NCBI GenBank assembly: GCA_036873755.1
Contig: JAVTVY010033708.1
Coordinates: 62,001-126,000, forward strand
From: Hanleya hanleyi
Lineage: Eukaryota > Mollusca > Polyplacophora > Lepidopleurida > Hanleyidae
Reading direction: 5' to 3'
Length of the DNA: 64,000 nucleotides
Of the stretch, positions 1-12,574 are shown piece after piece. A program made the position numbers and the translations under genes. The notes beneath the pieces are model-generated. The model did no database searches. It was not told the DNA's origin and saw nothing but the letters and a program-made list of their open reading frames with translations. The stretch's first letter is position 1. Every line of letters starts with the position of its first letter.

Positions 1-620
1 TGACGAGACTAAGAAAACAAATCCAAACAACCATACCACAAATGTGTAGAAGTAGGTTTCCCAATGGGACAAACATTGGTCCTATACCCCCAGTATGGGA
101 CTACATGGGTCTAGATGGGTCTCGATGACTTTTTTCAAAAATTTCACCGTTTCGCTCCGGGACACGTCCTATCGTGTTCTAAATGACGAGGCTTAGAAAA
201 CAAATCCAAACAACCCTACCGCAAATGTCTAGAAGTAGGTTTCCCAGTGGGACAAACATCGGTCCTATACCCCAGTATGGGAGTATATGGGTCTATATGG
301 GTCTCAGTGACTTTTTTCAAAAATTTCACCGATTCGTGCCGGGACACTTCCTATCGTGTTTGTCTTGACGACACTAAGAAAACAAATCCAAACTACCCTA
401 CCGCAAATGTCTAGAAGTAGGTTTCCCAGTGGGACAAACATCGGTCCTATACCCCTAGTATGGGACTATATGGATCTATATGGGTCTCGGAGACTTTTTT
501 CAAAAATTTCACCGTTTCGCTCCGGGACACTTCCTATCATGTTTGTCTTGACGAGACTAAGAAAACGAGACCCCACAACCTATACCGCAAATGTCAAGAA
601 GTAGGTTTCTCAGGATGGTC
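1..620. repeat. Tandem array, about 182-bp unit
   Basis: Four head-to-tail units start near 1, 184, 366 and 548; the last fades after about 70 bp. Each unit runs from a GACGAGACTAAGAAAAC-like start through a CCCAGTATGGGA block and a tatatgggtctatatgggtct block. Units differ by scattered substitutions. A short similar stretch (reverse strand) lies inside the Polinton near 33,440-33,500, so the array may derive from such an element. The array continues off the left edge. Small open frames across it are repeat-encoded and not taken as genes. Confidence 0.85.
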
Positions 621-870
621 CTATACCCTCCATACCCCATATAGGCATTTTCCGGATTTTTCGATAAAGTCCGTGTTCCGTATTTTTCCAGGAAAAATTT
701 TACATACACCCACCCTGAAACTAGGGGGAGATAACTCTATTGATAGGCAGGCCCCGTTAAGCCCGGCGACCTATATACCCCCCATACCCCATATAGGCAT
801 TTTTCCGGATTTTTCGATAAAGTCCGTGTTCCGTTTTTTTTTCAGGAAAAATTTTACATGCACCCACCCA
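612..870. repeat. Direct duplication of about 100 bp
   Basis: Two copies of one segment (about 612-713 and 771-870) begin CCTATACCCTCCATACC or a close variant and run through CGGATTTTTCGATAAAG to a final CACCCACCC. A short unrelated spacer separates them. No gene is supported here. Confidence 0.75.
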
Positions 871-1480
871 TGACTGGATGCCCCTTCACACAGGCTTCAC
901 TTTGATACCTCACTCGACTCCATCGGCCCATTAGGGGCTCCCCTAGCTCCCAAAACGTCTATTTCCATACCCTTTGGCCCTGCGCATGCGCAGAATGCCG
1001 ATATTTCAATCCCACACCCAGCCCATCAGATGCCCCTTCACGAATGCTTCACTTTGATACCTCACTCGACCCCATTGGACCATTAGTAGCTCCCCTAGCT
1101 CCAAAACGTCTATTTTCATACCCTTGGGCCACCGCGCATGCGCGGAATGCCGATATTTCAACCCCACACCCAGCCCATGAGATGCCCCTTCACGAATCTT
1201 TCACTTTGATACCTCATATGACCCCATTGAACCATTAGTGGCTCCACTAGCTCCAAAACGTCTATTTTCATACCCTTTGGCCACCGCGCATGGGCAGAAT
1301 GCCGATATCTCAATCTCACACCCAGCCCATCAGATGCCCCTTCACGAATGCTTCACTTTGATACCTCATACGACTCCATTGGACCACTAGTGGCCCACCT
1401 AGACCCCAAAACGTGTAGCGGGACCCATACAGGGTCCAGTTTTCGACACTAGGTGACCACATCCCGACGAAATGGCCAGT
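871..1480. repeat. Tandem array, about 152-bp unit, same family as the Polinton terminal repeats
   Basis: Units begin at GATGCCCCTTCAC near 877, 1029, 1182 and 1333. Each holds a TTTGATACCTCA block, a TCATACCCTTTGGCC block and the palindrome GCGCATGCGC or a variant of it. The same unit, in the same or opposite orientation, makes up the inner parts of the Polinton terminal repeats at 31,840-32,390 and 43,684-44,060. This is either a relic of a second Polinton end or a satellite derived from one. Confidence 0.75.
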
Positions 1481-1760
1481 TTTCGACACCGGATGTGCCG
1501 CCATCTTGAACACACGTGCCGCCATCTTGGATATGTCCCATAATGCACCGGGTCAAAATACTCGCTTCTGATTGGCTGAGGGCATTACTCCGCACAACCG
1601 GAAGTGATTACTCCGCAAATGAGAGGCAATTTACTCTTTTCCTACTACTCTTCATTCAGTCACGTGACGAAATACTCGTTTCTGATTGGACGAGAGCTCC
1701 GCATGCTCCGCAAAATTTTCAGTCATTCCTTGATCACGTGATCGCCAGATGACCTTGAGA
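1481..1760. other. Polinton-like subterminal relic with YY1-like motifs
   Basis: Two GCCGCCATCTTG motifs lie near 1497-1530. They are followed by a segment beginning GGTCAAAATACTCGCTTC (near 1551) that is also found at 43,555-43,590 inside the Polinton. A second diverged copy follows near 1668. CACGTG occurs twice. No open frame is convincing. The combination suggests degraded Polinton end sequence. Confidence 0.45.
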
Positions 1761-1825
1761 CCCCTTAAATTTTACCCGGTGGAACAAATAAGTAGGACAA
1801 TCATAAGGAATTTAGCTTTTATATA

Positions 1826-2850
1826 CTACTCAGATGCCAGTTCACTATTCGCCCCCTAGCGGTGGATCAGGGAACTATTAATGATATCATCATGTAGATA
1901 TTGTCTCATAGTATATGTGTAGCAAGTCTGGTGGCTCTAAACCACTTACAAGGGTGTCTACCGGTCCAGTTCCTTATTCAGATGCCAGATCACTATTCAC
2001 CCTTAGCGGTCAATCGTGAAACTAACGGTATTGTCATGTAGGTATTGTGTCGTAGTATATGTGTACCAAGTTTGGTGACTCTAAACCACTTGCAAGGGTG
2101 TCTACCAGCGCACTTACTTATTCAGATGCCATTTCACTATTTGCCCCCCCTAGCGGTGGATCGTGGGACGAATGGTACCATCATGTACGTAGGCCTGCTG
2201 TGTCATAGTATATGTGTACCAAGGTTGGTGGCTCTAAACCACTTGCAAATGTGTCTATCAGCACAATTATTTATTCAGATGCCAGTTCACTATTCACTCC
2301 CTAGCGGTGAATCGTGGAACTAACGGTACCATTATTGTATCTTAGTATATATGTACCAAGTTTGGTGGCTTTAAACCACTTGCAAGGGTGTCTGCCAGCG
2401 CAGTTACTTATTCAGATTCCAGCTCACTATTCGCCCTCTAGCGGTGAATCTTGGAACGAACGGTACCATCATGTAGGTATTGTGTCATAGTATATATGTA
2501 CCAAATTTGGTGGCTCTAAACCACTTGCATGGGTGTCTACCAGCGCAGTTACTTATTCAGATGTCAGTTCACTATTCGCCCCCTAGCGTTGGATCGTGGC
2601 ACGAACGGTACCATCATGTACGTATTGTGTCATAGTATATATGTACCACGGTTAGTGGCTCTAAACCACTTGCAAGGGTGTCTACCAGCAGAGTTACTTA
2701 TTCAATGTCAGTTAACTATTCGACGCCTAGCAGTGGGTCGTGGAACCAAGGGTAGGCTACTGATATTGTCTTGTAGTATATGTGTACCAAGTTTGGTGGC
2801 TCTAAGCCACTTGCAAGGGTGTCTACGGGCGTTATAATACTTTGAATCGT
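1826..2850. repeat. Tandem array, about 145-150-bp unit
   Basis: About seven units, recognisable by GCCAGTTCACTATTCGCC and CCTAGCGGTGGATCG near their start and GGTGGCTCTAAACCACTTG near their end. Copies start near 1832, 1986, 2129, 2280, 2419, 2560 and 2707. Open frames in this stretch are by-products of the repeat. Family not recognised. Confidence 0.8.
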
Positions 2851-2959
2851 GAACTGTGAGCCGTGAACTGGCAACTATCTTCACCACAGAATAGTGAACT
2901 GTGAACCGCGGACTGGCAGCTAACTTCCCGAACGTATACATCGTCCTAAATGAGACCAA

Positions 2960-5900
2960 TTAACTCGTCAGTAAACTCGTATCAACAGTACATACTTCTA
3001 CGACATTGAGTAATAATTGCTTCAGTTATCTCTCGGACATCTCTATACCAAGTTGCGAATCCTATATTTTCTATTGAAATTAAACAAACTGGAGTTCATA
3101 CACCAAATATTTGACCTAATAAATCCAGTGATGAAAAGGACCTAAAAGTCCCGGACCGGCCAATTATGGTAATGCATTGAAATTATAATTATAACCAATC
3201 GTAATATAATATGAATACATTAAAAATCAACCGATCATAATCCCCGTATTTCAATGTATTAAAAATGTAATATCAATGTATTGAAAATCAGCCAACCGCA
3301 TGTTTCCATTTTCAATGTATTGAAATTCAACAAATGAAACGAGGATTTTCTTGGTGGCTTGTCCTATACTCAACCACTAAATCGGATTACAAATGTAATG
3401 CAAAAAAAATGATGAATGCTTTTTGCTTTATCAGGAACTTGTCGGGAAACTCGCGAAGACAGTATAATTAGGACATTACCTTATTAGAACACATAAACAT
3501 TTATTAGGTCAGGTGAGAATAGAAATGAAGAACATTAGCGTACGAAGGACGAAGGACTACCGTATACGATTCAATACGTTAATGGCCTCAAAGGGAGAAA
3601 AATCTTACGTTGTATTGCGACATTGCTTTGAAAAGAAGATATCATCTACTTCAACTGCACAATGATTAACCTGTTAAATACAGCAATGCTAACTGTATAT
3701 GTGCGCACCTAATGAACATGTTGATTACTATGTATTGTATTTGTATTCGGGCCTATGGCTTTACGTACAATAAACGAATCATTCACAGACTACCGTATAG
3801 TTTATATTAACTACATTAATTTTACCTTTTGGATGGGGGAGATTTTACTCCCAGTATTAGATTAGTTGTCACATTTAGTGATATGAATATAACATTTTTA
3901 TTCATCAGTATACAGACAGTTGTAGATTACGTTTGGTGGCGTAGAGATGATCTTGAAATGCTCAGACAGTCTAAACCTTGAAAACAGAATATTACATAAT
4001 AAACATCATATATTCCTAACAATTTAGAATCCGATTATTCTGTCAAAGGAGTTCAGATCGTGAAAAGCCTGAGTCAGAAGAAATTACAGTTATCTGTTTT
4101 GAGTTACTTCAACCAGAACCAGCTGAGCCTAAAATCATATAAAATAGAAACTTTGAAACTCGTTAGCTTCACTATTAACATCTTGAGTCCCTCTTATTTA
4201 GTGTTACGTTTGTTTAGAAGGCCAATAATGTAGATGATCTGAACCCTGTCACATGCAAAACATGTTTGCAACAAAGGACCTTGTATCTTTAGATGGGTAA
4301 ATGGCCCCAAATTAGGTGCTATGCAGAAGTACTGAAGTACTGAATTTATTAAATTGGCATGAAGAATGATGAGAATGATGAGACTCAGTGCCTTGAAACT
4401 TTTCTGACTATACAATATAATATTGTACTTCATGCCAACCGAACAATTTCTTGTATATGTAACATTTTATTTGTTGGCACTTCTACCGCATCTATTCTGG
4501 GGTTATTTACCCATCTAAACATACGTGCATCTTTTGGCTTTTTACACCAATACCCTCTGATACAGTAACCACGCAGGATTTTGACTTGTTTTATTTATCG
4601 AATTTGCACACTCCATTCGAAACCTCTAACTATAGGAATGATTCTGGGCAATGATTTGGAAATTCTTTTTGATATAAGTATTTCTATTTAATCAATCTGT
4701 ATGGATATAACCTTCGCTTTCACTTTGACTGGAACATTCAACTGACACTGTAATCAATGTTTGCTATACGAATATAACCTATGGATATATTGACCGGAAC
4801 AATCGGTCGATATTATTAATTCTGGCTGATGTAGAACTCTGGATATTATTAGATACCGGTATTCGAATATTCAAAACTGATATTAATTTGATCAAATAAC
4901 TGTCTGAAGAAGATAGCTTAGGTTCTGTTTTCAAAATAATTTTCATATGAAATTTCCATAAAGAAGACAGTGTTATATTTTGTGACCTGAAAAGATCACT
5001 ATTTGGGAACGATATTCTGAATCGGGACTGGAGATCAACTTAAATATATTCCAATTCAGAAAGAATAAACCTACCAATGATCAGATAATTGTTTTCACTT
5101 TCTCTTTCCTGTTTATGTGGTACGATTATTTCCATTTTAAGAAAAATATTATTTTCATATATCTGAGCATTTCCATGAACGTTGTGGGAAGATAATAGCG
5201 CATATGGATGTAATAACATTGGAGAAAAAATGTTGTCGTGGAACATTCTTTTTGTAAAATAAATAGTAGGCATGAGAAGTCGTAAGAATTAAAAGGAATA
5301 TGAAGAATGAATCTGTAGCTATTTTTCACACGAGATAGCTTTCTTCTTGATTGGTGATTTGAAATATCACCTCCATTCAAGAACTATCGCCTCATATCGG
5401 CCTGAAGGAGTAAATTGCTCATTCTCTGATGCTTGTTTATAATATGTGCATTGTTTCATTGATGCGGGACAAACGGACTCATATGTCGTGTACTGAACTT
5501 GTTCAGTCATAGTTTGTTTTGGTGAGTGAGAATGTTAGTTGACTCCGCAAGGGAGTCAATCGACCCAAAAATTTATCAAATTAAGCATTTTACAAAGAAT
5601 CACTGAGGGGGTTGGCTCGTTTGTTTTTCTGTGTGGTTTCCAAATTCCCGTAAATTCTAATATTAGATCTTGATCCGGAAGTTTGTGACTATTGTCAAAA
5701 CATAAGTTATATACGTTAGTTCAGTCTGTTACACAAAAGTGCAGATCGTTCGATGAAAAAATATTGAATGTCTTTTGTATGTTTCATAATCTCTATTTGT
5801 ATTTACACCGACTGGGAAATTGTGAGATGATAATTGATTTCCTTATTTTACACATCGATCGTTTGTGTTTCATGTGCGCATGTTCATCACAGTGAAAATC

Positions 5901-6095
5901 ATATTCACAAATGCATCACTTATATCAGGGACGCGGACACGTGTAAAAGGAAAGTTAATCTATTAGGAATTATAGTCATCTGGCTCTTGTTTAACACGGC
6001 TAAGAGATTTTTCTGAACACACCAGAATTGGAAATGGTTGTCTCTCATATCTAAAACCATTGGAAGGCGACCTAAATTTTATTTGACTGAGACAT
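2960..6095. other. A+T-rich stretch without recognised genes
   Basis: About 3.1 kb of unique-looking, A+T-rich sequence. Open frames are all under 90 codons, lack recognisable motifs and overlap one another on both strands. I see no tRNA, no long repeat and no coding signal that I would defend. Confidence 0.6.
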
Positions 6096-6097
6096 CC

Positions 6098-6830
6098 TTT
6101 CACGCGATTCGCCACACTGGGATTCCTTTCACACAAGTGGCCATACTGGACATTCTTTCACACGAGTGGATACTGGGACATCCTTTCGCACGAGCCAACA
6201 TACTGGAACAGCCTTTCAACACGAGTCACCATACTCGGACATCCTTTCACACGAGTCACCATACTCGGACATCCTTTCAACACGAGTCACCATGCTCGGA
6301 CATCCTTTCAACACGAGTCACCATACTCGGACATCCTTTCAACACGAGTCACTATACTCGGACATCCTTTCAACACGAGTCACCATACTCGGACATCCTT
6401 TCAACACGAGTCACCATACTCGGACATCCTTTCAACACGAGTCACTATACTCGGACATCCTTTCACACGAGTCACCATACTCGGACATCCTTTCACACGA
6501 GTCATCATACTCGGACATCCTTTCAACACGAGTCACCATACTCGGACATCCTTTCAACACGAGTCACCATACTCGGACATCCTTTCACAAGAGTCACTAT
6601 ACTGGGACATCCTTTCACACGAGTCACCATACTCGGACATCCTTTCAACACGAGTCACCATACTCGGACATCCTTTCAACACGAGTCACTATACTCGGAC
6701 ATCCTTTCACACGAGTAGTCATAATGAGATTCCTTTCACACGAGTCATTGTTCCACACGAGTCACAATACTGGAAGATGCTTTCACACGAATCACGATAA
6801 TGGAATATCTTTTCACACGAGAAACAATTT
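6098..6830. repeat. Minisatellite, 30/31-bp unit, about 24 copies
   Basis: Head-to-tail copies of a unit containing CGGACATCCTTTCAACACGA and GTCACCATACT. Length alternates between 31 bp (with CAACACG) and 30 bp (with CACACG). The centre (6,200-6,710) is nearly homogeneous and both edges are degenerate, as expected for slippage or unequal exchange. Because the unit lacks stop codons, two overlapping plus-strand frames stay open for over 220 codons and would encode Ser/Thr/His-rich repeats. I do not regard these as genes. Confidence 0.9.
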
Positions 6831-6894
6831 CAATACATTGCTACATGCTCAACGCAATAAATTGTGACAGGGATACCATTGCCTATTATTTCTC

Positions 6895-7173
6895 ATGCAG
6901 TGCGACTTATCAACAGAACAATTGGGACGTTATGTTGAGGTTTTCCTACAAGACGCATATCTTGCTGAATCTACTCATTTCATTGGAGAAATTGAGAAAC
7001 AGAGTATTTCTGAAAATACGCCTAGGATAACATATGATGTCACCTCATTATACATGAATCTTAAATTTGATGAAATACTTGAAGTACTCCATGCTGATAT
7101 TTTGCCTAATTCCGATATTGAACTTACCAAGTTTACCAAGATATCTTTCAGTGACAAGAAATTATATGCCTAG
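6895..7173 (+). pseudogene. Possible reverse-transcriptase fragment (Penelope-like?)
   Basis: A 92-codon open frame directly after the minisatellite contains ITYDVTSLYMNLKFDEIL. This resembles the first catalytic-aspartate motif of Penelope-like reverse transcriptases (DVxSLYTNI...). Only this one motif is visible; no YxDD box and no GIY-YIG endonuclease follow. If correct it is a short decayed scrap. A type B polymerase SLYP motif was considered, but the proline is missing. Low certainty. Confidence 0.25.
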
Positions 7174-8990
7174 ACAGAATCAAAACATTACATGTAATTT
7201 TGCCCCTCGGCCTCCTATCTGAAGTTGCCAACTTCTAATAATATGTTTATTTCGTTTGGTTTGTTTCTTTGATTCTCATTGGCTGAGTGGCTGTTTGAAT
7301 TACAAGCGTCTAGTCCGTCATTCATAATCCAGCCGTCGTCCATTAGAGAATATCCGCGTCCATAATCCAAAGACCTATTCCATTTCCATATAACAGTACT
7401 AGCACCAAATTCAAAAAGACAAAAGTATAAAAAAGTATAGTTTGAAAACGCATCACCCAATCAGAGCTCAGCATGAAAGTCGAAGTTAACTTGCAAGTTT
7501 GCAACTTCAGACACAACAAAAACTGTTCAACTTCACACTTGCCAGAGCAACATGACGTCTTTGTAAACATCGCATCAGCCACCAACGGTAAACTATTATG
7601 AAATCCCCTGTAAAATTAAAAATTTGAGCGGTAATGCTATGCTTATATTATTCGCTGTCCCCTGAAAAGTGGTATAAAAGAGTTTCATACATGCGCTCAA
7701 AAGTAGATGCAAAGCGGCATGAACATACATATATTTGTCATATTTCTATCATTGTACAATTAAACTATTACAAAAGGAACAGTGTCGAGTCTGAGTTTAC
7801 GCCAGTAAACTGTGGATGTGGCTTACCGGACCAGTTCTGACTAAGTTATATGTCTGTGAAATGGACTTGCAACTTTTCGGGTGTTTTTGGTCAGATTATA
7901 TAATCCCATAGGCATACATGTGTTATCAAAGAATTCTGGAGACGTGGTAGCCACATTGGATTAACGGAATCATTGTACAGACACATAAAATGCTACAGTA
8001 TTTTCATATGGGTCATAATATGTGAGATGAGATGTTTGTGGCGTCTTTGGTTGCCACACTATCAAGGCCGAAATATTGGATTTACAGGTAATTATTGCAT
8101 TTGTCAGAATGTTTTAGAGGAGTGGTAAAATATTGCATTGATGGAATCATCGGGAAGAGCCCCATCTTAATCTGGGCCAATGACTGTCAAAATAATAAAG
8201 TATGTATGTGTGTTTAGATGGTTAATATATGCGGCCATCTTGAAAATGGCCGCCATCTTGGATTTTCTGATGTCTCAATTAATCTTCTTGAATAAATATC
8301 AAATGGGGATATTTACTCCAAGTTGCATGCTTGTATCACCATTTGAAGTCATATACTGGTTATCCGCCTCACTAAAAGAAGTGTTACCAGCTTGGTAAAT
8401 CAATTTATTGAGGTTGGGGACCCCACGATCCCCTCCCGCCCTCCTTCCCTCCTTCTCATTGAAGCCTTTAATCCCCCATCCCATTCTCTGCTCAAATCAT
8501 GCCTCATGCAATTGATTGATATGTCAGAAACGAATAAGCATTGGGACGTTATTTTTGTTTTAAAAATAATAGCAGATCATGAACCCATTCAAATAACTGT
8601 AAGTGTCTAACTTCATGGGTGATGTTTAGATGACGGCCAACTGGGGTCAACTAAACGGATGTGTGATGATTACCCGAGAAAAACTCTCTCGGTCTTTATC
8701 TATTTTTAAGACCGGGCGAGCTGTCTTTTATGATGTTAAATGCAGAGCCGTCTCTGTGCTATTTTGGTACGTTCTATTTTTGTATGAACAGGTTTCCTCG
8801 GCAGCAAGGTTTTGTAGACCAGGCTTACATAATTATTCGTTTAGGTCAAAATTTCATGTTTTATTTTTTTCATTTTCAAATAGTAATAAAAATTAGTTAT
8901 TTCTCAATGCATCATATCTCCCTAGTATAATTCGTGGCGTGTCCAACTCCTCCTACTCCTCCTCTTCCGCTTTACTCACTGCACAGCGGG
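7174..8990. other. No recognised gene
   Basis: Unique-looking sequence with short frames only. A small inverted pair of GCGGCCATCTTG / ATGGCCGCCATCTTGG motifs lies at about 8,230-8,263, of the same YY1-like type found in other elements here. Nothing else stands out. Confidence 0.5.
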
Positions 8991-8993
8991 CCG

Positions 8994-9300
8994 CATAGGT
9001 GTGGCGCGGGATACGGTGGGGCGAGAGATCTGGGGTTTTCGCTACCTGAGATTCCATGGACCAGGCTTGCACCCTACCGTAGAATGGGTCGACTGCGCAT
9101 GCGCGATGAGTAGTAGTATAGAAAGGGCACGCGATCTCCCTATCCCTATAGGTGTGGCGCGGGATAGGGTGGGGCGACAGACCTAGGGTTTTCGCTACCT
9201 GAGATTCCATGGACCAGGCTTGTACCCTACAGTAGAATGGGTCGACTGCACATGCGCGATGAGTAGTATAGAAAGGGCACGCGATCTACCTAACCCTATA
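8994..9300. repeat. Tandem duplication of a 155-bp unit
   Basis: Two copies (about 8,994-9,148 and 9,149-9,300) run from ATAGGTGTGGCGCGGGATA through TTCGCTACCTGAGATTCC and CGCATGCGCGATGAGTAG to GGGCACGCGATCT. The AGTAGTATAGAAAGG phrase beside the GCGCATGCGC motif resembles the outer end of the Polinton terminal repeat (AGTAGTATACAAAGG). They may therefore be related termini. Confidence 0.8.
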
Positions 9301-10000
9301 AACAAACCTTGAGGGTGAATGAACCCATGGGAGTGAATGAGCCATGGGGGTGAATGAACACTCGTATTAATAATCAATCAACCTTTAAATAATGTGGGAA
9401 TATGTGAATATGTCACTCCTTCGTTTTAACCAATCTAACTGTGAACCAGATATTTTTCTGGTCTGGCTTGAACACGTGTGGTTGTGACACCATCCACACT
9501 TCCACAACCGTACAAATCTGTCCATAGGGAGAATTATAATGATTCATAAATATAACCAGAACAGTTCATAGAAAAACACCTGGAGATTCCCTCGATTTTC
9601 TAACAGGGAAGTATTGCTGACCCATGAAAAATATACCCAGTCACGGTGATTAGATCTAATCATGGGTGTGCTACAATACGGTCGAGTTATAGCAGAAAAT
9701 GCCCTAATGTGGATACACAGTTATATCTATATTGTATTAACCGAGTTTCAATGAAGATGTTTTTTCATAACATAAATAAAACAAAAAAAACAAAACTAGA
9801 AGAAAAAAGTTCTGATCACAAGTGTGACTCGAATTCGTAGATCAACAAACTAGTCGCCGCAATGCTTTCGAAAGCGAGCAACCTAACAACTAGCAACTAC
9901 GACGACGTTCGCCTCAATGCTTTTTTTAAAATAGCACATCAGTAGTAGGAAGAGGCTAAATTCCCGCGTGAAAATGAGGGTCCCAAATGAGGGTCCTTGG
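9301..10000. other. No recognised gene
   Basis: Mostly A+T-rich sequence with short frames only. Three related GTGAATGA phrases occur at 9,313-9,360. Nothing else is supported. Confidence 0.5.
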
Positions 10001-10004
10001 GTGC

Positions 10005-10090
10005 TGACGTCACGATGACGTCACATCCGGTCAAAGGTCACATCCGGCTCAAAGGACACATCCGGGTCAAAAGGCCACTTCCGGTGACGC
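10005..10090. repeat. Short-motif cluster: CRE then about 17-bp CATCCGG repeats
   Basis: Two TGACGTCAC motifs are followed by four imperfect copies of a CACATCCGGTCAAAGG-like unit, the last being CACTTCCGGTGAC. These are ETS-type (CCGGAA) and CRE-type (TGACGTCA) core sequences, the same vocabulary as the termini of the foldback and Polinton elements. Possible regulatory or terminal-repeat relic. Confidence 0.55.
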
Positions 10091-10379
10091 CCGGTCACGT
10101 TAACAAAAGTGATATCCACCTACATAGATGACCCCAGTGACTTCCAATGTCAATCTATGCGGATTGGACAATCTTCAACCTAATGGAAAACCCACCCATC
10201 GTCCTTTGCGGTATGCGTTGTGGATCTTTTTTTTTTTTCGTCTCACCACGTAAAACACGATGATAGGGGTCGGGAAGCCATTGGTTGAAATGTAAAATAA
10301 AAACACTGTGCGCATGCACACTGGGCAAGTAGCGCTGCGGTCTAGGTGGGATTTTAGGTCAAAATATGTGATGATTACC

Positions 10380-12573
10380 CGAGAATACCCGTGCAGTGGT
10401 GGGGTCCGATTGAGTCGTGTGAGGTGTCAGTGTGAATAACTGGTGGGGGAGCATCCGACTGAATGAGTATGGCGCGGAACTGACGTCGTTCCGCGCATGC
10501 GCAGTAACGAAGGGGCATGGGAATGAAAGTTTTTTGGGTCGGGGTGGGCCTCTAGTGATCCGATTGGGTCGCGGGAGGTATCAGTGTGAAGCTCTCGTGG
10601 GGAACCATCCGACTCGGCTAGTGTGTCGTCCGTTTTCATCACTCTGCGTATGCGCAGTCTGGCCGTAGTATAGAAAGCAGGCATTCTGGGGGGGTGTGGG
10701 GGTGTGTTTGAGCGATTGAGGGGCCATCCGTGGTCCGAATGCTTCGTGTGAGGTATCAGCGTGCAGCTCTCGTGGTGTAGACCACAACTTGAGGGATGAC
10801 CATGTCATCTGTAACGTCATTGGTGACGTCATCAGTAGGAGTTGTAGCGAAAGCGGGCATTTTGGGGGTGCGTGGGGGTGTGTTTGAGCGAGATAGGGAC
10901 CATCCATGGTCTGAATGGACTGTGTGCGGTATCAGTGTGAAGCTCTCATGGGGTAGAGACAGACTGGCGTGTTTTTTATTAGAAGTCCCGTCAATCTGCG
11001 CATGCGCGGTTGGGTTGCAGTAAGTAAAGTGGTCATTTTGGGGGTGTGAAGGAAGGTGTTTGGGGTAGAGATGGACCATCCTTGGTCCGAATGGGTCGCG
11101 CGAGGTGTCAAAGTGTAGCCCTCGTGATGTAGACTTGAAGGATGCCCACGTCATATGTGACGTCATTGGTGACGTCATCAGAAGACACCAACACCACCGG
11201 GTGGTGGCCTACCGAGAGAGGCAGGGTGGCCTAGTGGGTGTATGTAAATGTAGGATTGGGTTTGTGACGTCATTGGTGAAGTCATCAGTAAGAGTAGTAG
11301 CCAAAGTGGACATTTTAGTGGTGTGAAGGAAGGTATTTGGGGTAGAGATGGACCATCCCTGGTCCGAACGGATCGTGTGGAGTGTCATCTTTCAGCTCTC
11401 TGCATGTAGACCACGAATGGTATGGTTTTTCTTTGAAGGTGCATCGTACAACGCAGCCGAGAATACATCTAACGGGCAAGAACGAATATGACAGATGAAG
11501 CCCCAAATGGTGGCTTCTGATTGGACAAAAGCAACGTAACATACCAAACGCGGCTCTCTCAGCGTGGGTATGATGTACCGCAGGGATAATAAAATGAGTG
11601 ACCTGTCATCCTTGTTGTTGCTGTTGTTGTTCTCTCTCCGGTCTATATCATGGCGTCAAGGCGTTATTGATATGGCGTTAATGCGTAACGACCGGCGTTC
11701 ACGGGCATCACCGCATTTCGATGAATTAGTGTAATTTCCATGGAATATCTAGGAAATCATCGCATCAGGTCTAATTCACCAGGGCGTTGAAGCTTTGAGC
11801 TTGGCGTTGGTGGGTGTTGCTACAAGATGCCACCTCACACGACGAATTCGGACCACGGATGGTACATTTCTACCCCAAAAACCTTCCTTCACACCCCCAA
11901 AATGTTCACTTTGGCAACTACTAGCTCCTACTGATGACGTCACCATTGACGTCCCAGATGACCTGGACATCAATCAAGTTGTGGTCTACACCCGAGGGCT
12001 TCACTTTGACACCTCACACGATTCATTCGGAGCAAGAATGGTCCCTCAATCGCTCAAACACACCCCCGCGCACCTCCAGATTGACCACTTTACTTACTAC
12101 ACCCCAGCAACTGCCCATGCGCAAATTGGCGCGACTTCCAATAAAAACACGCCAGTCTGACTCTATCCCACGCAAGCTCCACTAGGATACCCCAACCGGT
12201 CAATTTGGACCAAAGATGGGTCCCTTGGTTGCCCAAACATGTAATTTTCCACTTCCAAAACCACATCTTTCGTTACCACTGCCCATCTGGGCATGCGTTG
12301 CATGATGCGACTTCGAAGAAAAACCATACCATTCGTCATCTACATGCAAAGAGCTGAAAGATGACACCCCACACGGTCCATTCGGACCAAGGATGATCCA
12401 TCTCACTAAGCCACCCTTCCTCTCTCGGCTGTCCAACACCACCGGGCGTTGACGGGCGTCAACGCACGGTGGTGGTGGTGTCTTCTGATGACGTCACCAA
12501 TGATGTCACAGCTGACGTGGACATCCTTCAAGTCTACACCACGAGGGCTACACTTTGACACCTCCCGCGACGC
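10380..12573. repeat. Large inverted arrangement of GCGCATGCGC/CRE-rich arrays
   Basis: Diverged units of about 190-270 bp read one way at 10,380-11,440 and the opposite way at 11,800-12,573. For example, the segment with GAGGTGTCAAAGTGTAG and the CGTCATTGGTGACGTCATC block (11,098-11,180) matches the reverse of 12,480-12,570. The AAACCATACCATTCGT neighbourhood at 12,322 matches the reverse of 11,412-11,430. The centre is about 11,440-11,800. Each unit carries GCGCATGCGC and many carry TGACGTCA. No transposase is visible. Overlapping frames on both strands are repeat shadows. Confidence 0.7.
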
Positions 12574-12574
12574 A

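Noticed and set aside
6100..6720. CRISPR array
   Set aside because: Repeats are contiguous without unique spacers and the context is animal.
6038..6867. Two overlapping long open frames (226 and 233 codons)
   Set aside because: Both are produced by the 30/31-bp minisatellite, which happens to lack stops; the encoded text is only the repeat.
6895..7173. Polinton DNA polymerase B fragment
   Set aside because: SLY is followed by MNLK, not the SLYP typical of type B polymerases; a Penelope-like scrap is a slightly better but weak fit.
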